DNA from: Hirschia sp964352025
GTDB taxonomy: Bacteria; Pseudomonadota; Alphaproteobacteria; Caulobacterales; Hyphomonadaceae
Assembly: GCA_964352025.1 (NCBI GenBank)
Contig: CAYGPZ010000001.1
Coordinates: forward strand, 558,001 to 622,000
Reading direction: 5' to 3'
DNA length: 64,000 nucleotides
The notes beneath the pieces are model-generated. The model was not told the origin of the DNA. It made no database searches and was given only the letters and a program-made list of their open reading frames with translations. Both the position numbers and the translations under genes were made by a program. Below are positions 8,920 to 18,318 of the stretch, in pieces. Position 1 is the first letter of the stretch, and the number at the start of each line of letters is the position of its first letter.

Positions 8920-9894
8920 TTAGGCGTTAAATTTTTCTGCCATTTGTTCTGTAGCGCTGATCAGTTCATGGATAATGCCCGGTTCCATACTGGAATGACC
9001 TGCATCTCCAATGATTTTTAGATCAGCTGCTGGCCATGCCTTTTTCAACGCCCAAGCAGAAGATAAAGGTGTTACAACATCATAGCGGCCGTGAACGATG
9101 AAGCCAGGTAGATTGCCAAACGTCTTAGCTTGCTCAAGCAGCCAGCCATCTTTTTCGAAAAAGCCTTTATTCCAAAAATAGTGACATTCAATCCGCGCAA
9201 ATGCATCTACAAAAGCTTGTTCTTCAAACTTTGTCGGCAACATAGACGGCCCACGAATAGAGAGTGTTTCACCTTCCCATTGCGCCCATGCTTTTGCGGC
9301 AGCTTCTCTGTCGCTCTGTTTATCTCCAATCAGTCGGGAATAAAAAGCATCAACGAGATCATGACGTTCATCTTCTGGGATAGGGGCGATGTATTTGTCG
9401 TATGCATCAGGGAAAAGGCGGCTCGCACCTTCCTGATAGAACCAGCGTATCTCAGCTTCTGTGAGAAGGAATATGCCTCTAAGCACAAGGCCAAGCGTTG
9501 TCGATTTGTGTTTGGCTGCATAGGCGAGGGCAAGTGTTGATCCCCAAGAGCCACCAAATAATAGCCATTTGTCTACATTTAGGTGTGCCCGCAATTTCTC
9601 CATGTCTTCGACGAGATCCCACGTCGTGTTCTCGCGTAGGTCTGAAAAAGGGGAGGACCGCCCACATCCGCGTTGATCGAAAATAATTATGCGGTATTTG
9701 TCTGGATCGAAAAAACGTCGCATGTCAGGGTTTGATCCACCACCGGGGCCGCCATGTAGGGCGACAACAGGCAGGCCGTTTGGGTTGCCTGATTCTTCCC
9801 AATAAAGCTCGTGAATATCAGAAACACGCAATCGTCCTACTCTATGAGAGTCGATTCTTGGAAAAAGAAATTTCTTTTTATGCATAGTGTTCAT
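8920..9894 (-). CDS. pip: Proline iminopeptidase
   Basis: This cytoplasmic alpha/beta-hydrolase of peptidase family S33 removes N-terminal proline from peptides. The 324-residue protein has the oxyanion motif HGGPGGGSNP, the nucleophile elbow GGSWGS, the Asp-bearing strand GRYDVVTP and the catalytic His in GDAGHSS. Length and motif order fit Pip. The frame opens with GTG immediately before the ATG; I chose the ATG at 9894. It converges with the symporter at the shared terminator and is divergent from the lipoprotein gene downstream. Confidence 0.92.
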   Translation of the reverse strand: MNTMHKKKFLFPRIDSHRVGRLRVSDIHELYWEESGNPNGLPVVALHGGPGGGSNPDMRRFFDPDKYRIIIFDQRGCGRSSPFSDLRENTTWDLVEDMEKLRAHLNVDKWLLFGGSWGSTLALAYAAKHKSTTLGLVLRGIFLLTEAEIRWFYQEGASRLFPDAYDKYIAPIPEDERHDLVDAFYSRLIGDKQSDREAAAKAWAQWEGETLSIRGPSMLPTKFEEQAFVDAFARIECHYFWNKGFFEKDGWLLEQAKTFGNLPGFIVHGRYDVVTPLSSAWALKKAWPAADLKIIGDAGHSSMEPGIIHELISATEQMAEKFNA

Positions 9895-10012
9895 CACTGC
9901 TTCACTGTTTTTGTTTTATAAGAATCGCGAAACTCTCGTTAAAAGATGTTCACGTTTCCAATCTTTTGTTGTTATATGCAATACGGGTGGGAGAAACGAT
10001 GTAAAGCGGGGA

Positions 10013-10657
10013 ATGGCGTTGTTGAGTAGATTTATTGTTGGACTAGTGATTGGCTCTGCTTTTTTATCAAGCGGATGTGCCACAGTCGCTGTATTTGAAA
10101 ATGTGGCAGAGACTGAGATCCAGCTAACCAAACCGCAATCTGAATTGCATAAAGCTTCCATGAAATTTTGCCAGATAAGCCGTGAGGCCGGTTGGGCGAA
10201 TGGTGAAAGCAATTTTTCTGCTCTTATGAAAATTTGGGGTGGCACCAATGAGATTGGTGAAGAATATTGGGAACACCTGAATCAATTTGATCCTTCTGCT
10301 AGTGAAGTTGTCGAGCAAGTTGGTTTTGATATTACCAATGTGACAGCGTCTCTGCGCGAAGTGAATGAAATGGCACAAGCGTTATTGCCATCGCATGGTG
10401 CAGAACAAAAACCAGAAAATTCAGACGTCCGTGAATTTGAACGTGTACTGATACACGCCGGGCAGGCCAGAGAAACTTTTGCCGCATCTTTTTTACGCGT
10501 TAAAAAGATGGACTATCAAGCTTTTGCAGACATGAGCCCGGTTGATCTTCTTGGGCCGCTTGATTCTGAACTTGAATTATCGCGTTCAATTGCGAATGGA
10601 TTGGCTGCATCCAGAATGTCTGAAGCACTGGCTATGCTTGAAGATACAGTTTCCTAA
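10013..10657 (+). CDS. Predicted lipoprotein, unknown function
   Basis: I do not recognise this 214-residue protein. The N-terminus MALLSRFIVGLVIGSAF followed by LSSGCA is a clear lipoprotein signal with the lipidated Cys near residue 23. The mature part is mostly helical and acidic and ends at a small hairpin. The frame is open further upstream, into the divergent pip gene, but only the ATG at 10013 puts the signal peptide at the N-terminus. It lies alone between pip and an MFS gene. Confidence 0.75.
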   Translation: MALLSRFIVGLVIGSAFLSSGCATVAVFENVAETEIQLTKPQSELHKASMKFCQISREAGWANGESNFSALMKIWGGTNEIGEEYWEHLNQFDPSASEVVEQVGFDITNVTASLREVNEMAQALLPSHGAEQKPENSDVREFERVLIHAGQARETFAASFLRVKKMDYQAFADMSPVDLLGPLDSELELSRSIANGLAASRMSEALAMLEDTVS

Positions 10658-10685
10658 AAACGAATTGTACTTTCGTGGGTTTAGG

Positions 10686-10710
10686 GAAAGCTATCACGAT
10701 AGCTTTCTCT
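10686..10710 (+). terminator. Hairpin after the lipoprotein gene
   Basis: A perfect nine-base stem, GAAAGCTAT / ATAGCTTTC, has a four-base loop and is followed only by TCTTG, so it is a weak intrinsic terminator. Confidence 0.5.
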
Positions 10711-10757
10711 TGAGACAATTTCATTCTCCATTATGTGTACTTACATAGAGTTTTGAA

Positions 10758-11936
10758 ATGAAAGGCGCGCTCGATATGAGCAATGCGTGGCGTGCAACGG
10801 CTTATCTAAGCTTTTTTTATTATATCTTTGGATTGCAACTGCCTTATCTGCCGGTTTGGTTGGAAACAGCGCGTGGTTTGAACGGTGGTCAAATTGGGGC
10901 TGTGATATTTGGTGCCTTGCTCGCGCGCATAATTATTGGACCAATAGTTTCAACTTGGGCTGACGCGCGGTCTATCCGCATGGTTTGGATCATCCTTGCC
11001 GGAGGTGCATGCTTAGGATTTTTTGCGCTTAATTTTACCTACCATCCAATCGCACTGATTGTTGTTGGATTTTTCCTTATGTCGGTTGTGAACGCGCTTA
11101 TACCTTTGGCAGAAGCGAGTTTGCTATTGGTTGCGGGAGAAGAAAAACCAAGCTTTGGACAGGGACGAGCGCTTGCGTCCACAGCTTTTGTGGTTGGTGT
11201 GTTTACAGGTGGTGCTGTCATTGGAAATTGGGGGGCAGCCATGCTTGTTCCTGTTATGACGGCGTTGTTTGCAGTGCTCATTCTGATTGCCTTTACAGGC
11301 CCTAGAATTCCCCTTGGCCGAACTGATAATGCATCAACTTTCTGGCAGCGAATGAAAAGAGGTTTGAGCCTTTATAAGAGACCGACACTTTTCTTGCTTC
11401 TTATATCTGTTTCCTGTGTTCAGGCGACGCACGCGTTTTATTACGGGTTTTCAGCCGTAGTCTGGGAGAAGCAGGGCTTTTCTTCATTCTTCATCAGCGC
11501 ATTATGGGCTGTAGGTATCTTTTTAGAGATTGTCTTCCTCGCTATGGCGTCTCGTTTTCCTGTTTGGCTAACTCCAGAACGGTTGATTGGAATCGGCGCT
11601 ATAGGAGCAATAGTGCGTTGGACAATATATGGGTTTCAGCCTGACCTTGGTACCAGTTTCGTGCTACAAAACCTGCACGCGTTGACCTTTGCAGCCACGT
11701 TTATTGGTTCGATTCGTGTAGTACGCCGTGATGTGGAAAAGCAGGATCAAGCGATCATATTATCACTTTTGGCATCGGTGATGGGTGCGTTTATTGGTGC
11801 TGCCGGAATATTGTCAGGTTATCTATATGATATAGGTGGGGCTAAAGGGTATTGGTTTATGTCCATTATATCCCTCGTTGGCATGATATTCGCTTGCCTG
11901 TTGATGTTCAGAGTGAAAACTCGCCCTGCACGATAA
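10758..11936 (+). CDS. MFS transporter, HcaT-like
   Basis: This inner-membrane carrier has 392 residues and about 12 membrane segments. The N-terminal arrangement, with an early FGLQLPYLPVW stretch and a GPIVSTWADA loop between helices 2 and 3, resembles the MFS_1-like group containing HcaT and the nucleoside:proton symporters. The substrate is unknown. Two ATGs are possible, 10758 and 10776; neither has a strong ribosome binding site. It is probably monocistronic. Confidence 0.78.
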   Translation: MKGALDMSNAWRATAYLSFFYYIFGLQLPYLPVWLETARGLNGGQIGAVIFGALLARIIIGPIVSTWADARSIRMVWIILAGGACLGFFALNFTYHPIALIVVGFFLMSVVNALIPLAEASLLLVAGEEKPSFGQGRALASTAFVVGVFTGGAVIGNWGAAMLVPVMTALFAVLILIAFTGPRIPLGRTDNASTFWQRMKRGLSLYKRPTLFLLLISVSCVQATHAFYYGFSAVVWEKQGFSSFFISALWAVGIFLEIVFLAMASRFPVWLTPERLIGIGAIGAIVRWTIYGFQPDLGTSFVLQNLHALTFAATFIGSIRVVRRDVEKQDQAIILSLLASVMGAFIGAAGILSGYLYDIGGAKGYWFMSIISLVGMIFACLLMFRVKTRPAR

Positions 11937-12008
11937 ACAAGGTGATTTTTAGCGCCATTTGTAAGACTTTAGACAAATATAAAAATAACAGGACATTAGG
12001 AATAGCCC

Positions 12009-13151
12009 TTGGCTCAATCTCAAGCCAGATTTGACATTACCACAGACCTATCAGGGAACCCTGTTATGGTGCTGGAAGGGGCATGGACAGCATTCACAAT
12101 TGGGGCTGTAGATGCGCCATTGCGGGAATTGAGCAATGAAGATGTTCGATCCGATATCGCTATCGATGTCTCACAAATGGAAGAATTTGATACGGCCGGA
12201 GCCTATGTCATTGACCGGACCCTTCGCCAGTTAGGCGCACCTGCGGGCGGTAATGCCAAAATCGTCGGTAGCGAAGAGAGTGTTCGTTCTTTGCTCGCCA
12301 CTGTTAATGAGGCGATGCCAGAGCTAAAAGAAGAACCTAAATCCAAACATAGTTTTCATGAACTTGTTGAACGTATCGGGCACGCCACTGTTGATGCGTG
12401 GCACGAGGCGTGGGGCATATTAGAGTTTATTGGTGAGTCGTTTGCGACTGTGTTTAGGCTAATGCTTCGTCCACACAAAATCAGATGGACGTCTGTTGTT
12501 TCAATTATGGAAGTTGCAGGACTTAACGCGCTTCCAATTGTCTGCATGCTGTCTTTCTTCATCGGTCTCGTCATTGCTTTTCTCGGGGTAAATCTGCTGC
12601 AATCATTTGGGGCTCAGGTTTTCACGGTCGAGATGGTCGGTTTTTTGATGCTCCGCGAATTTGGTGTGGTTCTAACAGCCATTTTGTTGGCGGGTCGGAC
12701 GGACAGTTCGTTCACAGCCGAAATCGGTGCCATGCAAATGCGCGAAGAAGTCGATGCTATGCGCGTTATGGGATTAAACCCCATGGAAGTCCTCGTTGCG
12801 CCGCGTCTGCTTGCGCTATGGTTTATGTCACCATTCTTGTCGTTTTTTGCAATGATGGCGGGATTGCTAGGTGGATTATTGGTGATGTGGGGAATTATGG
12901 ATATTTCCCCAACTGTATTTATTCAGCGCATTAATGACACTGTTCCAGGACAAAATTTCTGGGCTGGAATGGTGAAAGCTCCCATCTTTGCCACAGTGAT
13001 TGCACTTGTCGGATGTCGTCAGGGAATGCTGGTTTCAGGTGATGTTCAATCTCTGGGGCAACGCACAACTTCTTCGGTGGTGCAAGCGATATTCTTGGTG
13101 ATTGTGCTCGATGCATTGTTTGCCATTCTCTATATGGAGATGGGCATATGA
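12009..13151 (+). CDS. mlaE: MlaE-type lipid ABC permease with fused N-terminal STAS domain
   Basis: This is the permease of an MCE/Mla system that moves phospholipids between outer and inner membranes. The first 100 or so residues are a STAS (MlaB-like) domain, with the core strand AIDVSQMEEFDTAGA. The remainder, from about residue 140, is the MlaE fold with the family stretch LAGRTDSSFTAEIGAMQMRE. In E. coli MlaB is a separate gene, so the fusion supplies both parts. The start is a TTG with AGGA seven bases upstream. The ATPase gene overlaps its stop by four bases. Confidence 0.9.
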   Translation: MAQSQARFDITTDLSGNPVMVLEGAWTAFTIGAVDAPLRELSNEDVRSDIAIDVSQMEEFDTAGAYVIDRTLRQLGAPAGGNAKIVGSEESVRSLLATVNEAMPELKEEPKSKHSFHELVERIGHATVDAWHEAWGILEFIGESFATVFRLMLRPHKIRWTSVVSIMEVAGLNALPIVCMLSFFIGLVIAFLGVNLLQSFGAQVFTVEMVGFLMLREFGVVLTAILLAGRTDSSFTAEIGAMQMREEVDAMRVMGLNPMEVLVAPRLLALWFMSPFLSFFAMMAGLLGGLLVMWGIMDISPTVFIQRINDTVPGQNFWAGMVKAPIFATVIALVGCRQGMLVSGDVQSLGQRTTSSVVQAIFLVIVLDALFAILYMEMGI

Positions 13152-13927
13152 TGCAGCCAGATGAGCATAAATTAGCAATTAAAGTTCGTAATCTGACCAA
13201 TCAGTTTGGAACGAAAGTCGTTCACAAAGATCTCGATCTAGATTTGCGTGACGGTGAAATAATGGGTGTTATTGGTCCATCAGGAACTGGTAAATCTGTA
13301 TTGCTTAGATCCATTGTCGGCCTCATCGAGCCAAAGGTTGCTGACATCGAGGTGTACGGTCAAACGCTGGCTGAATTAGACGAAATTGAGCGCCGCGAGA
13401 TTGAGCAAAAATGGGGCGTGATGTTTCAGGACGGTGCCTTGTTCTCAACGTTGAGCGTTCAGGAAAATGTAATGGCTCCAATGCGAGAGCATTTGGATAT
13501 GCCGATTAGTTTGATGCAAGAACTGGCATGTATGAAAATCAAAATGGTTGGTCTGGAAGCTGATGCGGCACCAAAGCGACCATCTGATCTGTCGGGTGGA
13601 ATGCGTAAGCGTGCAGCCTTAGCACGATCAATGGCATTGGACCCGAAATTGCTATTCCTAGATGAGCCAACGGCTGGTTTGGACCCTATAAGTGCCGGAA
13701 ATTTCGATACTCTTTTGCGGTCTTTGTCTGATGCTTTGGGCCTGACAGTATTTCTGGTGACGCATGATTTGGACTCTCTGCATGCTGTCTGTGATAGGAT
13801 TGCAGTATTGAATGCTGGTAAAGTACTGGCGGTTGGAACGATGGACGAGGTACGGGCAAATCCTCATCCATGGATACAAGATTATTTTTCAGGGCCACGT
13901 GGACGTGCTGCCTTGGGTGTTAGTTAG
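13148..13927 (+). CDS. mlaF: MlaF-type ABC transporter ATPase
   Basis: This ATPase powers the MCE lipid transporter from the cytoplasmic face. The 259-residue protein has Walker A GPSGTGKS near residue 44, a Q-loop at MFQDGALFS, the signature LSGGMRKRAALARS near 150, Walker B LLFLDEPTAGLDP near 172 and the switch His in VTHD. The signature form LSGGM is typical of MCE-linked ATPases. It overlaps the permease stop (ATGA) and is 15 bases from the MCE gene. Confidence 0.94.
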   Translation: MMQPDEHKLAIKVRNLTNQFGTKVVHKDLDLDLRDGEIMGVIGPSGTGKSVLLRSIVGLIEPKVADIEVYGQTLAELDEIERREIEQKWGVMFQDGALFSTLSVQENVMAPMREHLDMPISLMQELACMKIKMVGLEADAAPKRPSDLSGGMRKRAALARSMALDPKLLFLDEPTAGLDPISAGNFDTLLRSLSDALGLTVFLVTHDLDSLHAVCDRIAVLNAGKVLAVGTMDEVRANPHPWIQDYFSGPRGRAALGVS

Positions 13928-13942
13928 AGAAGGGCGGATCTT

Positions 13943-14887
13943 ATGGAAACGCGCGCGAACTATGGATTGATTGGGACTTTTGTTCTCTTGGCGATTGCAG
14001 CTTTTGTGCTGTTTGCTGTCTGGATTTCCAAAGTGCAGTTCTCGAAAGAGTTTGCAGTCTTTGATGTTGTATTTGAAGGTGCAGTCAACGGATTGTCTGA
14101 AGGCGGAGAGGTTCGCTTTAACGGTATCAAAGTGGGTGAAGTTACCCAGCTTGGGCTTGATGAAAAAGACCCTCACAATGTGATTGCCCGCATCCATATC
14201 GATGCAAATACGCCAGTGAAAGCGGATTCCCGCGCTGAATTGGGATTGTTGGGTATCACCGGGATGACCTTCATTCAGATCAAAGCAGGAAGCCAAGAAG
14301 AGCCCTTATTAAGTAAAGGTATTCGTCCGTATCCACCGAGGATTAAGACCGACAAAACCCAGCTTGATAAAATCTTCTCGGGTAGTGAAGGATTGATTGA
14401 ATCGAGTACTGACACGTTGGACCGTGTGAGCGCTATGTTCCGCGATGAAAATGTAACGCGTATTTCGAACATTCTTGCAAATATCGAAGAACTCACAGCG
14501 ACAACTGCTGGTCAGGGCGGCCTTGCAGCCGATACCAAGCGTATGATTGTCGCGCTTGAGGGTGCAGGGAATTCAATGAATGAAGCTGCTGTGTCAGTGG
14601 ATGCTGCCAGTGTTCAATTTGATGCAAATGTTGCGTTGATGACCAAGGATACAATGCAATTGCTCAAAGACATGCAAGAAGTCGTCAAAAGCGCTGATCG
14701 TGCAGTGATATCAGTTGAAGGTGTTGTCGCAGACGAGCTAGCCCCAGATGCAGAACGCGTTATGAATGAGCTGACGATTACCTTGCAGGATGTCCAATTA
14801 TTGGTTCAGCGATTGGACGGTGTCATTGAAGATATGGAGCGGGATCCACGTGAGTTCGTTCTGGGTGATGTAAAGCCTTATGAATAA
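13943..14887 (+). CDS. mlaD: MCE-domain lipid-binding protein MlaD-like
   Basis: This is the periplasmic substrate-binding part of the Mla system, anchored by one N-terminal helix (about residues 7-27). The MCE domain follows, with the conserved GLSEGGEVRFNGIKVGEV around residues 50-67. MCE rings bind lipid and couple to MlaE. The C-terminal half is a long helical extension, which makes the protein (314 residues) longer than E. coli MlaD (about 180) and closer to alphaproteobacterial forms. An AGGGCGGA ribosome binding site precedes the ATG. Confidence 0.92.
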   Translation: METRANYGLIGTFVLLAIAAFVLFAVWISKVQFSKEFAVFDVVFEGAVNGLSEGGEVRFNGIKVGEVTQLGLDEKDPHNVIARIHIDANTPVKADSRAELGLLGITGMTFIQIKAGSQEEPLLSKGIRPYPPRIKTDKTQLDKIFSGSEGLIESSTDTLDRVSAMFRDENVTRISNILANIEELTATTAGQGGLAADTKRMIVALEGAGNSMNEAAVSVDAASVQFDANVALMTKDTMQLLKDMQEVVKSADRAVISVEGVVADELAPDAERVMNELTITLQDVQLLVQRLDGVIEDMERDPREFVLGDVKPYE

Positions 14888-14906
14888 TCGGAATGGATGA
14901 GTAAAA

Positions 14907-15659
14907 ATGTACTTTCAAATGAAAAAACAACTTTTCGCTATTCCGCTAATGGCCATGAGTTTGGGATTGGGCGGATGTATATCGGTTCTACCAGAGCCTA
15001 AGCAACCCGAAGCGCTGGTACGTCTTCCAACGACTGGTGTAAGGGGAGCTGTTGTTCCACTAGAAACCAACGTCATCGTTTATTTGCCAAATGTTATGGG
15101 CGCAATGAGTGGTTCTGAAATTGCGTCAGCAGATGATCAGCGTATTCGCTATATCAATAATGTGCGTTGGGCGGACTCACCGGCTAAACTGTTTCAAGAA
15201 GCTGTTGTTACCTCTCTGGCAAAATCAGATGGGCAAGGCCAAGCGGTTCCTGTTCAAACTGGTGTGCGTGGTGATTATGATCTGCGTTTGAGTATTCTTG
15301 ATCTAACGGTCAATAAAGAAACTGATGATGCTGTGTGTGAAGTGCGTCTGGTTTTGACCCGCTCTGGCGATAGAGACATCATAGCGTCGACTGTTCTTAC
15401 CGCTAGAGAAGCCTTGGTCAGCCAGAATGCTGTCAGTCGCGCTGAAATATTGGCGCGTGCAATACAAAGCGCTGCAAGCATGTCCGCTGACTTTGTTGCG
15501 GAGAAGGCGATTGCATATGATGTCGAGGCAGAAAGAGCTGTAAGACGTCAGGCTAAACGAGATAAGTTGATGCAAGAGAGAAAAGAAGAAAATCAGCCAG
15601 AAGAGCCAGATTTTTCTCCAGAAATTCCGCCTGAAATAGAGTTGGAAACCGACGTTTAA
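14907..15659 (+). CDS. ABC-type transport auxiliary lipoprotein, PqiC-like
   Basis: This 250-residue lipoprotein ends the Mla operon. A basic start, hydrophobic segment and LGLGGC lipobox (Cys near residue 25) direct it to the envelope. The following domain resembles the PqiC/YmbA family of auxiliary lipoproteins found beside MCE proteins, which sit under the outer membrane. The C-terminal 40 residues are a charged Glu/Lys/Arg-rich helix ending in an acidic, Pro-rich tail. An alternative start at ATG 14919 would shorten the signal by four residues. Confidence 0.8.
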   Translation: MYFQMKKQLFAIPLMAMSLGLGGCISVLPEPKQPEALVRLPTTGVRGAVVPLETNVIVYLPNVMGAMSGSEIASADDQRIRYINNVRWADSPAKLFQEAVVTSLAKSDGQGQAVPVQTGVRGDYDLRLSILDLTVNKETDDAVCEVRLVLTRSGDRDIIASTVLTAREALVSQNAVSRAEILARAIQSAASMSADFVAEKAIAYDVEAERAVRRQAKRDKLMQERKEENQPEEPDFSPEIPPEIELETDV

Positions 15660-15684
15660 TATCGCTTTCAAATGTGTGATTTTA

Positions 15685-15718
15685 GAAAACCATCTCCAAA
15701 CAGGGGATGGTTTTTTTC
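15685..15718 (+). terminator. Terminator of the Mla operon
   Basis: The stem AAAACCATCTCC / GGGGATGGTTTT (one wobble pair) is followed by a run of T. Confidence 0.88.
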
Positions 15719-15787
15719 TGCTGCCAGTTTTGTGTATCGCGAAAGGATAGAGTCTGCATATCGGTCAAATGAACTATGGAGTTAGCC

Positions 15788-16168
15788 ATGATTGGGTATG
15801 TGACAGTCGGCACGAATGATTTTGCAAAAGCGAGCAAATTCTATGACGAATTATTTTCGGTAACAGGTGCCAAGCGAACAATGGAAGCAGACACATTTAT
15901 CGTCTGGGGACATAAGCTGGAAGAAGCTGGGTTTTCCATTGTGAAGCCATATGATGGTAAGAAAGCGACAGTCGGTAACGGCGTCATGGTTGCGTTATTT
16001 GCTCAAAACCAAGAGCAAGTTCAAGCATTGCACAAAAAAGCAATTGAGCTTGGCGGAAGCTGTGAAGGTGAACCCGGATTGAGGGAGGATACGTTTTACG
16101 CGGCCTATTTCCGTGACCTTGATGGCAATAAACTAAATGCTTTTTGTGTTGTGCCTAAAGCTGAGTAA
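15788..16168 (+). CDS. VOC (glyoxalase/bleomycin-resistance) superfamily protein
   Basis: This 126-residue single VOC domain begins MIGYVTVGTNDFAKASKFYD, the typical first beta strand and helix of metal-dependent enzymes such as glyoxalase I-like proteins. The C-terminal strand reads YFRDLDGNKLNAF, with an acidic residue at the usual metal position. The start at 15788 is preferred over the in-frame ATG at 15776 because GGAG sits six bases before it. The substrate is unknown. It is monocistronic, bounded by terminators. Confidence 0.85.
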   Translation: MIGYVTVGTNDFAKASKFYDELFSVTGAKRTMEADTFIVWGHKLEEAGFSIVKPYDGKKATVGNGVMVALFAQNQEQVQALHKKAIELGGSCEGEPGLREDTFYAAYFRDLDGNKLNAFCVVPKAE

Positions 16169-16171
16169 AAG

Positions 16172-16206
16172 AAAAAGCCCTCTAAACATTGTTTAGAGGG
16201 CTTTTA
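16172..16206. terminator. Bidirectional terminator
   Basis: A perfect stem, AAAAGCCCTCTAAAC / GTTTAGAGGGCTTTT, has an ATT loop and A- and T-rich flanks. It ends the VOC gene and the convergent minus-strand gene. Confidence 0.92.
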
Positions 16207-16213
16207 TTATCGC

Positions 16214-18151
16214 TTATTTTGTAAGCGCAGCGTCTAGAAGTAGATAGGCTGCGAGGCGAGGGCCTGCATCTTCTCGGGCACGTTCTGCACGTGACAAGAA
16301 CTTCATTGCATCTTCTTCTTCAAGAGCAAGATAGCTTTCAGCTGCTATACGTAGGTCTTCGTCCTGACCTAACAATCTCTGGATTTGCGTGAGTTCGCCC
16401 GGCGCAGCTTGTTTGGTTGCGCGACGACGCTGGCGTTCGCCGCGAGCCGTTGCCGCAGCAATACGGCGCAGATCGGAAGAACGAATAGCGCGTTTCAAAC
16501 GAATGCCAGAACGATCTAGTTGCTCAACAAAAGCTAAAGCCGTTTGATTGTGAGCTTCTTCATTGCCCTCTGTACCAATCGTCGACAAAAGGTCGCGCCA
16601 AGACATGTTTGATTGCGCGTCTTTTTCGGTCGCACGACGTTTTTCACGTTCCATATTATGCGCTTCATTCGCTGCAGCAGCAATCGCACCATCTGGCTCA
16701 GCTGTTGCCGTAGGCTTGGAGCGGTTTCGGTCATAATTAGGTGTTTGAGATACGCTGTCAGTTTCATCAACATCTTCAAGTGGATCAAATGGCGTTAGAT
16801 CAGGCTGACGAGAAGCTTGCGAATTGTATGACGGCGTTTCACGCGGTGGACGAGGGGCCTGAGGCGTCACACGAGGTGTGGCAGCAGGATGTTGTGGTTG
16901 TTGAGCTGGCTGATGAGCACTCGCAACAGTTTCTTCCAGACCATCATTTAGTAGCTGTGACGCGCGTTCAATACGAGATCTCGCACGTTCTAAACCTGCT
17001 TCGGCGGCTTGTGTCGCATTGGTGGCCGCAGCATACATGTGGTCGCCCATTGCATCCATACGGCGCTCTGTGGCTTCAACTTGTTCATGCGTTGATTCCA
17101 TTGCTTTCTTCACAAGGCCTTCGGCGCGGGCAGCAGTTTCGATCAAACGCTGCATAGCGACTTCCGCTTCTGAATTTGTCTTAGCTGCTTGTTCTGCAAC
17201 TTGTTCAGAAGAAATGCGGGCACCATCAAGTGCGGTATCCATGGCTTTGCGGATTGCGTCTGCTGTTGAGCGAGAGGCTTCGACTGCCATATCGCCAGCT
17301 TTCAATGCATTATCGACCGTACGCGATGAACCGAGCAAATTCTCATTGATGGACATAAGAGACTGGACCAATTGCTGCGCACGTTTGCGGCTTTCAGCTG
17401 TCATGTGGTCTAAATTGGCAGCGGAAGCTGAGAGGTTTTTACCTGTAACTTCAATATTGTTTAGGCGTTCATCCAGCTGTTTACCTGCTTTTTGAACTTC
17501 CGCTTGTGCCATCGTCGCTGCGCGTGTCATTTTTTCTGCGTGCATAGGAATAGCATCAGCAAGCGCTGCAGCTTGTGAACGAATTGAATTAGATAGGCTT
17601 GAAAGTTCGTCGCGTTCGGCAGCGAGCTTGAATTTTAAAGCTTCGGTATCTGTACGTACGATTTCAGCCGCTTTTATTGCTGCGTTGGAGCTTTCTTCCA
17701 TATCCTGACGGATAACTTGTACGCGCGCTTCTGTTTCGTTTAGCGTGTCATAAATCTCATCAGACCGTTTGGCGAGATTTGCGCCAAGTGAATCAACCTC
17801 GTCTGACAAAGCCTTAGCAGGAGAGAGTAATTCACGAGATGCTGCTAGAACGAGTTCGTTCGCGCGTGCCGAGCGTGTAGATTCTCTTGCCATAAATCCG
17901 GACATGATCAAAGCGAGGCCAGGGCCAGCCGCCATTGCAATACCGCCGCCTAATTCCACAGGAGGGAGAGCTTGTAACTCTGCCATGCCGAATTTGCCGA
18001 TAGCGTAAGCGGCTGTGCCACCCCACCATGTTAGCGCAAGTGCTGTTGTTGACCATGGCATCCAGCTTCCGGCTTTGCGAGCTTCGGATAACTGTCTCTC
18101 TAGGTCTCTTTGATTTCGAATTGGTCTTTGTGTTTGGCTCATGACATACAA
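16214..18151 (-). CDS. Coiled-coil membrane protein, possibly TipN-like polarity factor
   Basis: This 645-residue protein has two hydrophobic segments near the N-terminus (about residues 32-52 and 70-88). A long Ala/Glu/Gln-rich helical region from about 100 to 420 looks like coiled coil. A Pro/Gln-rich linker with several APRP-like stretches follows at about 420-470, then a basic helical C-terminal domain. Two N-terminal membrane segments followed by coiled coil is the layout of Caulobacter TipN, a new-pole marker, but I cannot align them and TipN is longer. The start may be 18151 or the ATG at 18142; neither has a clear ribosome binding site. Function remains a hypothesis. Confidence 0.7.
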   Translation of the reverse strand: MYVMSQTQRPIRNQRDLERQLSEARKAGSWMPWSTTALALTWWGGTAAYAIGKFGMAELQALPPVELGGGIAMAAGPGLALIMSGFMARESTRSARANELVLAASRELLSPAKALSDEVDSLGANLAKRSDEIYDTLNETEARVQVIRQDMEESSNAAIKAAEIVRTDTEALKFKLAAERDELSSLSNSIRSQAAALADAIPMHAEKMTRAATMAQAEVQKAGKQLDERLNNIEVTGKNLSASAANLDHMTAESRKRAQQLVQSLMSINENLLGSSRTVDNALKAGDMAVEASRSTADAIRKAMDTALDGARISSEQVAEQAAKTNSEAEVAMQRLIETAARAEGLVKKAMESTHEQVEATERRMDAMGDHMYAAATNATQAAEAGLERARSRIERASQLLNDGLEETVASAHQPAQQPQHPAATPRVTPQAPRPPRETPSYNSQASRQPDLTPFDPLEDVDETDSVSQTPNYDRNRSKPTATAEPDGAIAAAANEAHNMEREKRRATEKDAQSNMSWRDLLSTIGTEGNEEAHNQTALAFVEQLDRSGIRLKRAIRSSDLRRIAAATARGERQRRRATKQAAPGELTQIQRLLGQDEDLRIAAESYLALEEEDAMKFLSRAERAREDAGPRLAAYLLLDAALTK

Positions 18152-18318
18152 CTATACAGATGACTCTGACATTACACAGTCAAAATCTGGGCCATTACAT
18201 GTCAAATTAGCCAGCGAAACGAATTTTTCTTTAAAATAATCGCTTATTTGGCGACTATGAGTGCGTATAAGCACTTTAAGCTGAATACCTGAAAACCCAG
18301 ATATTGAAGATAGACGAT

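Noticed and set aside
15736..15750. TATCG-CGAAA-GGATA before the VOC gene as an operator copy
   Set aside because: The right arm is wrong (GGATA) and the spacer is not A-rich.
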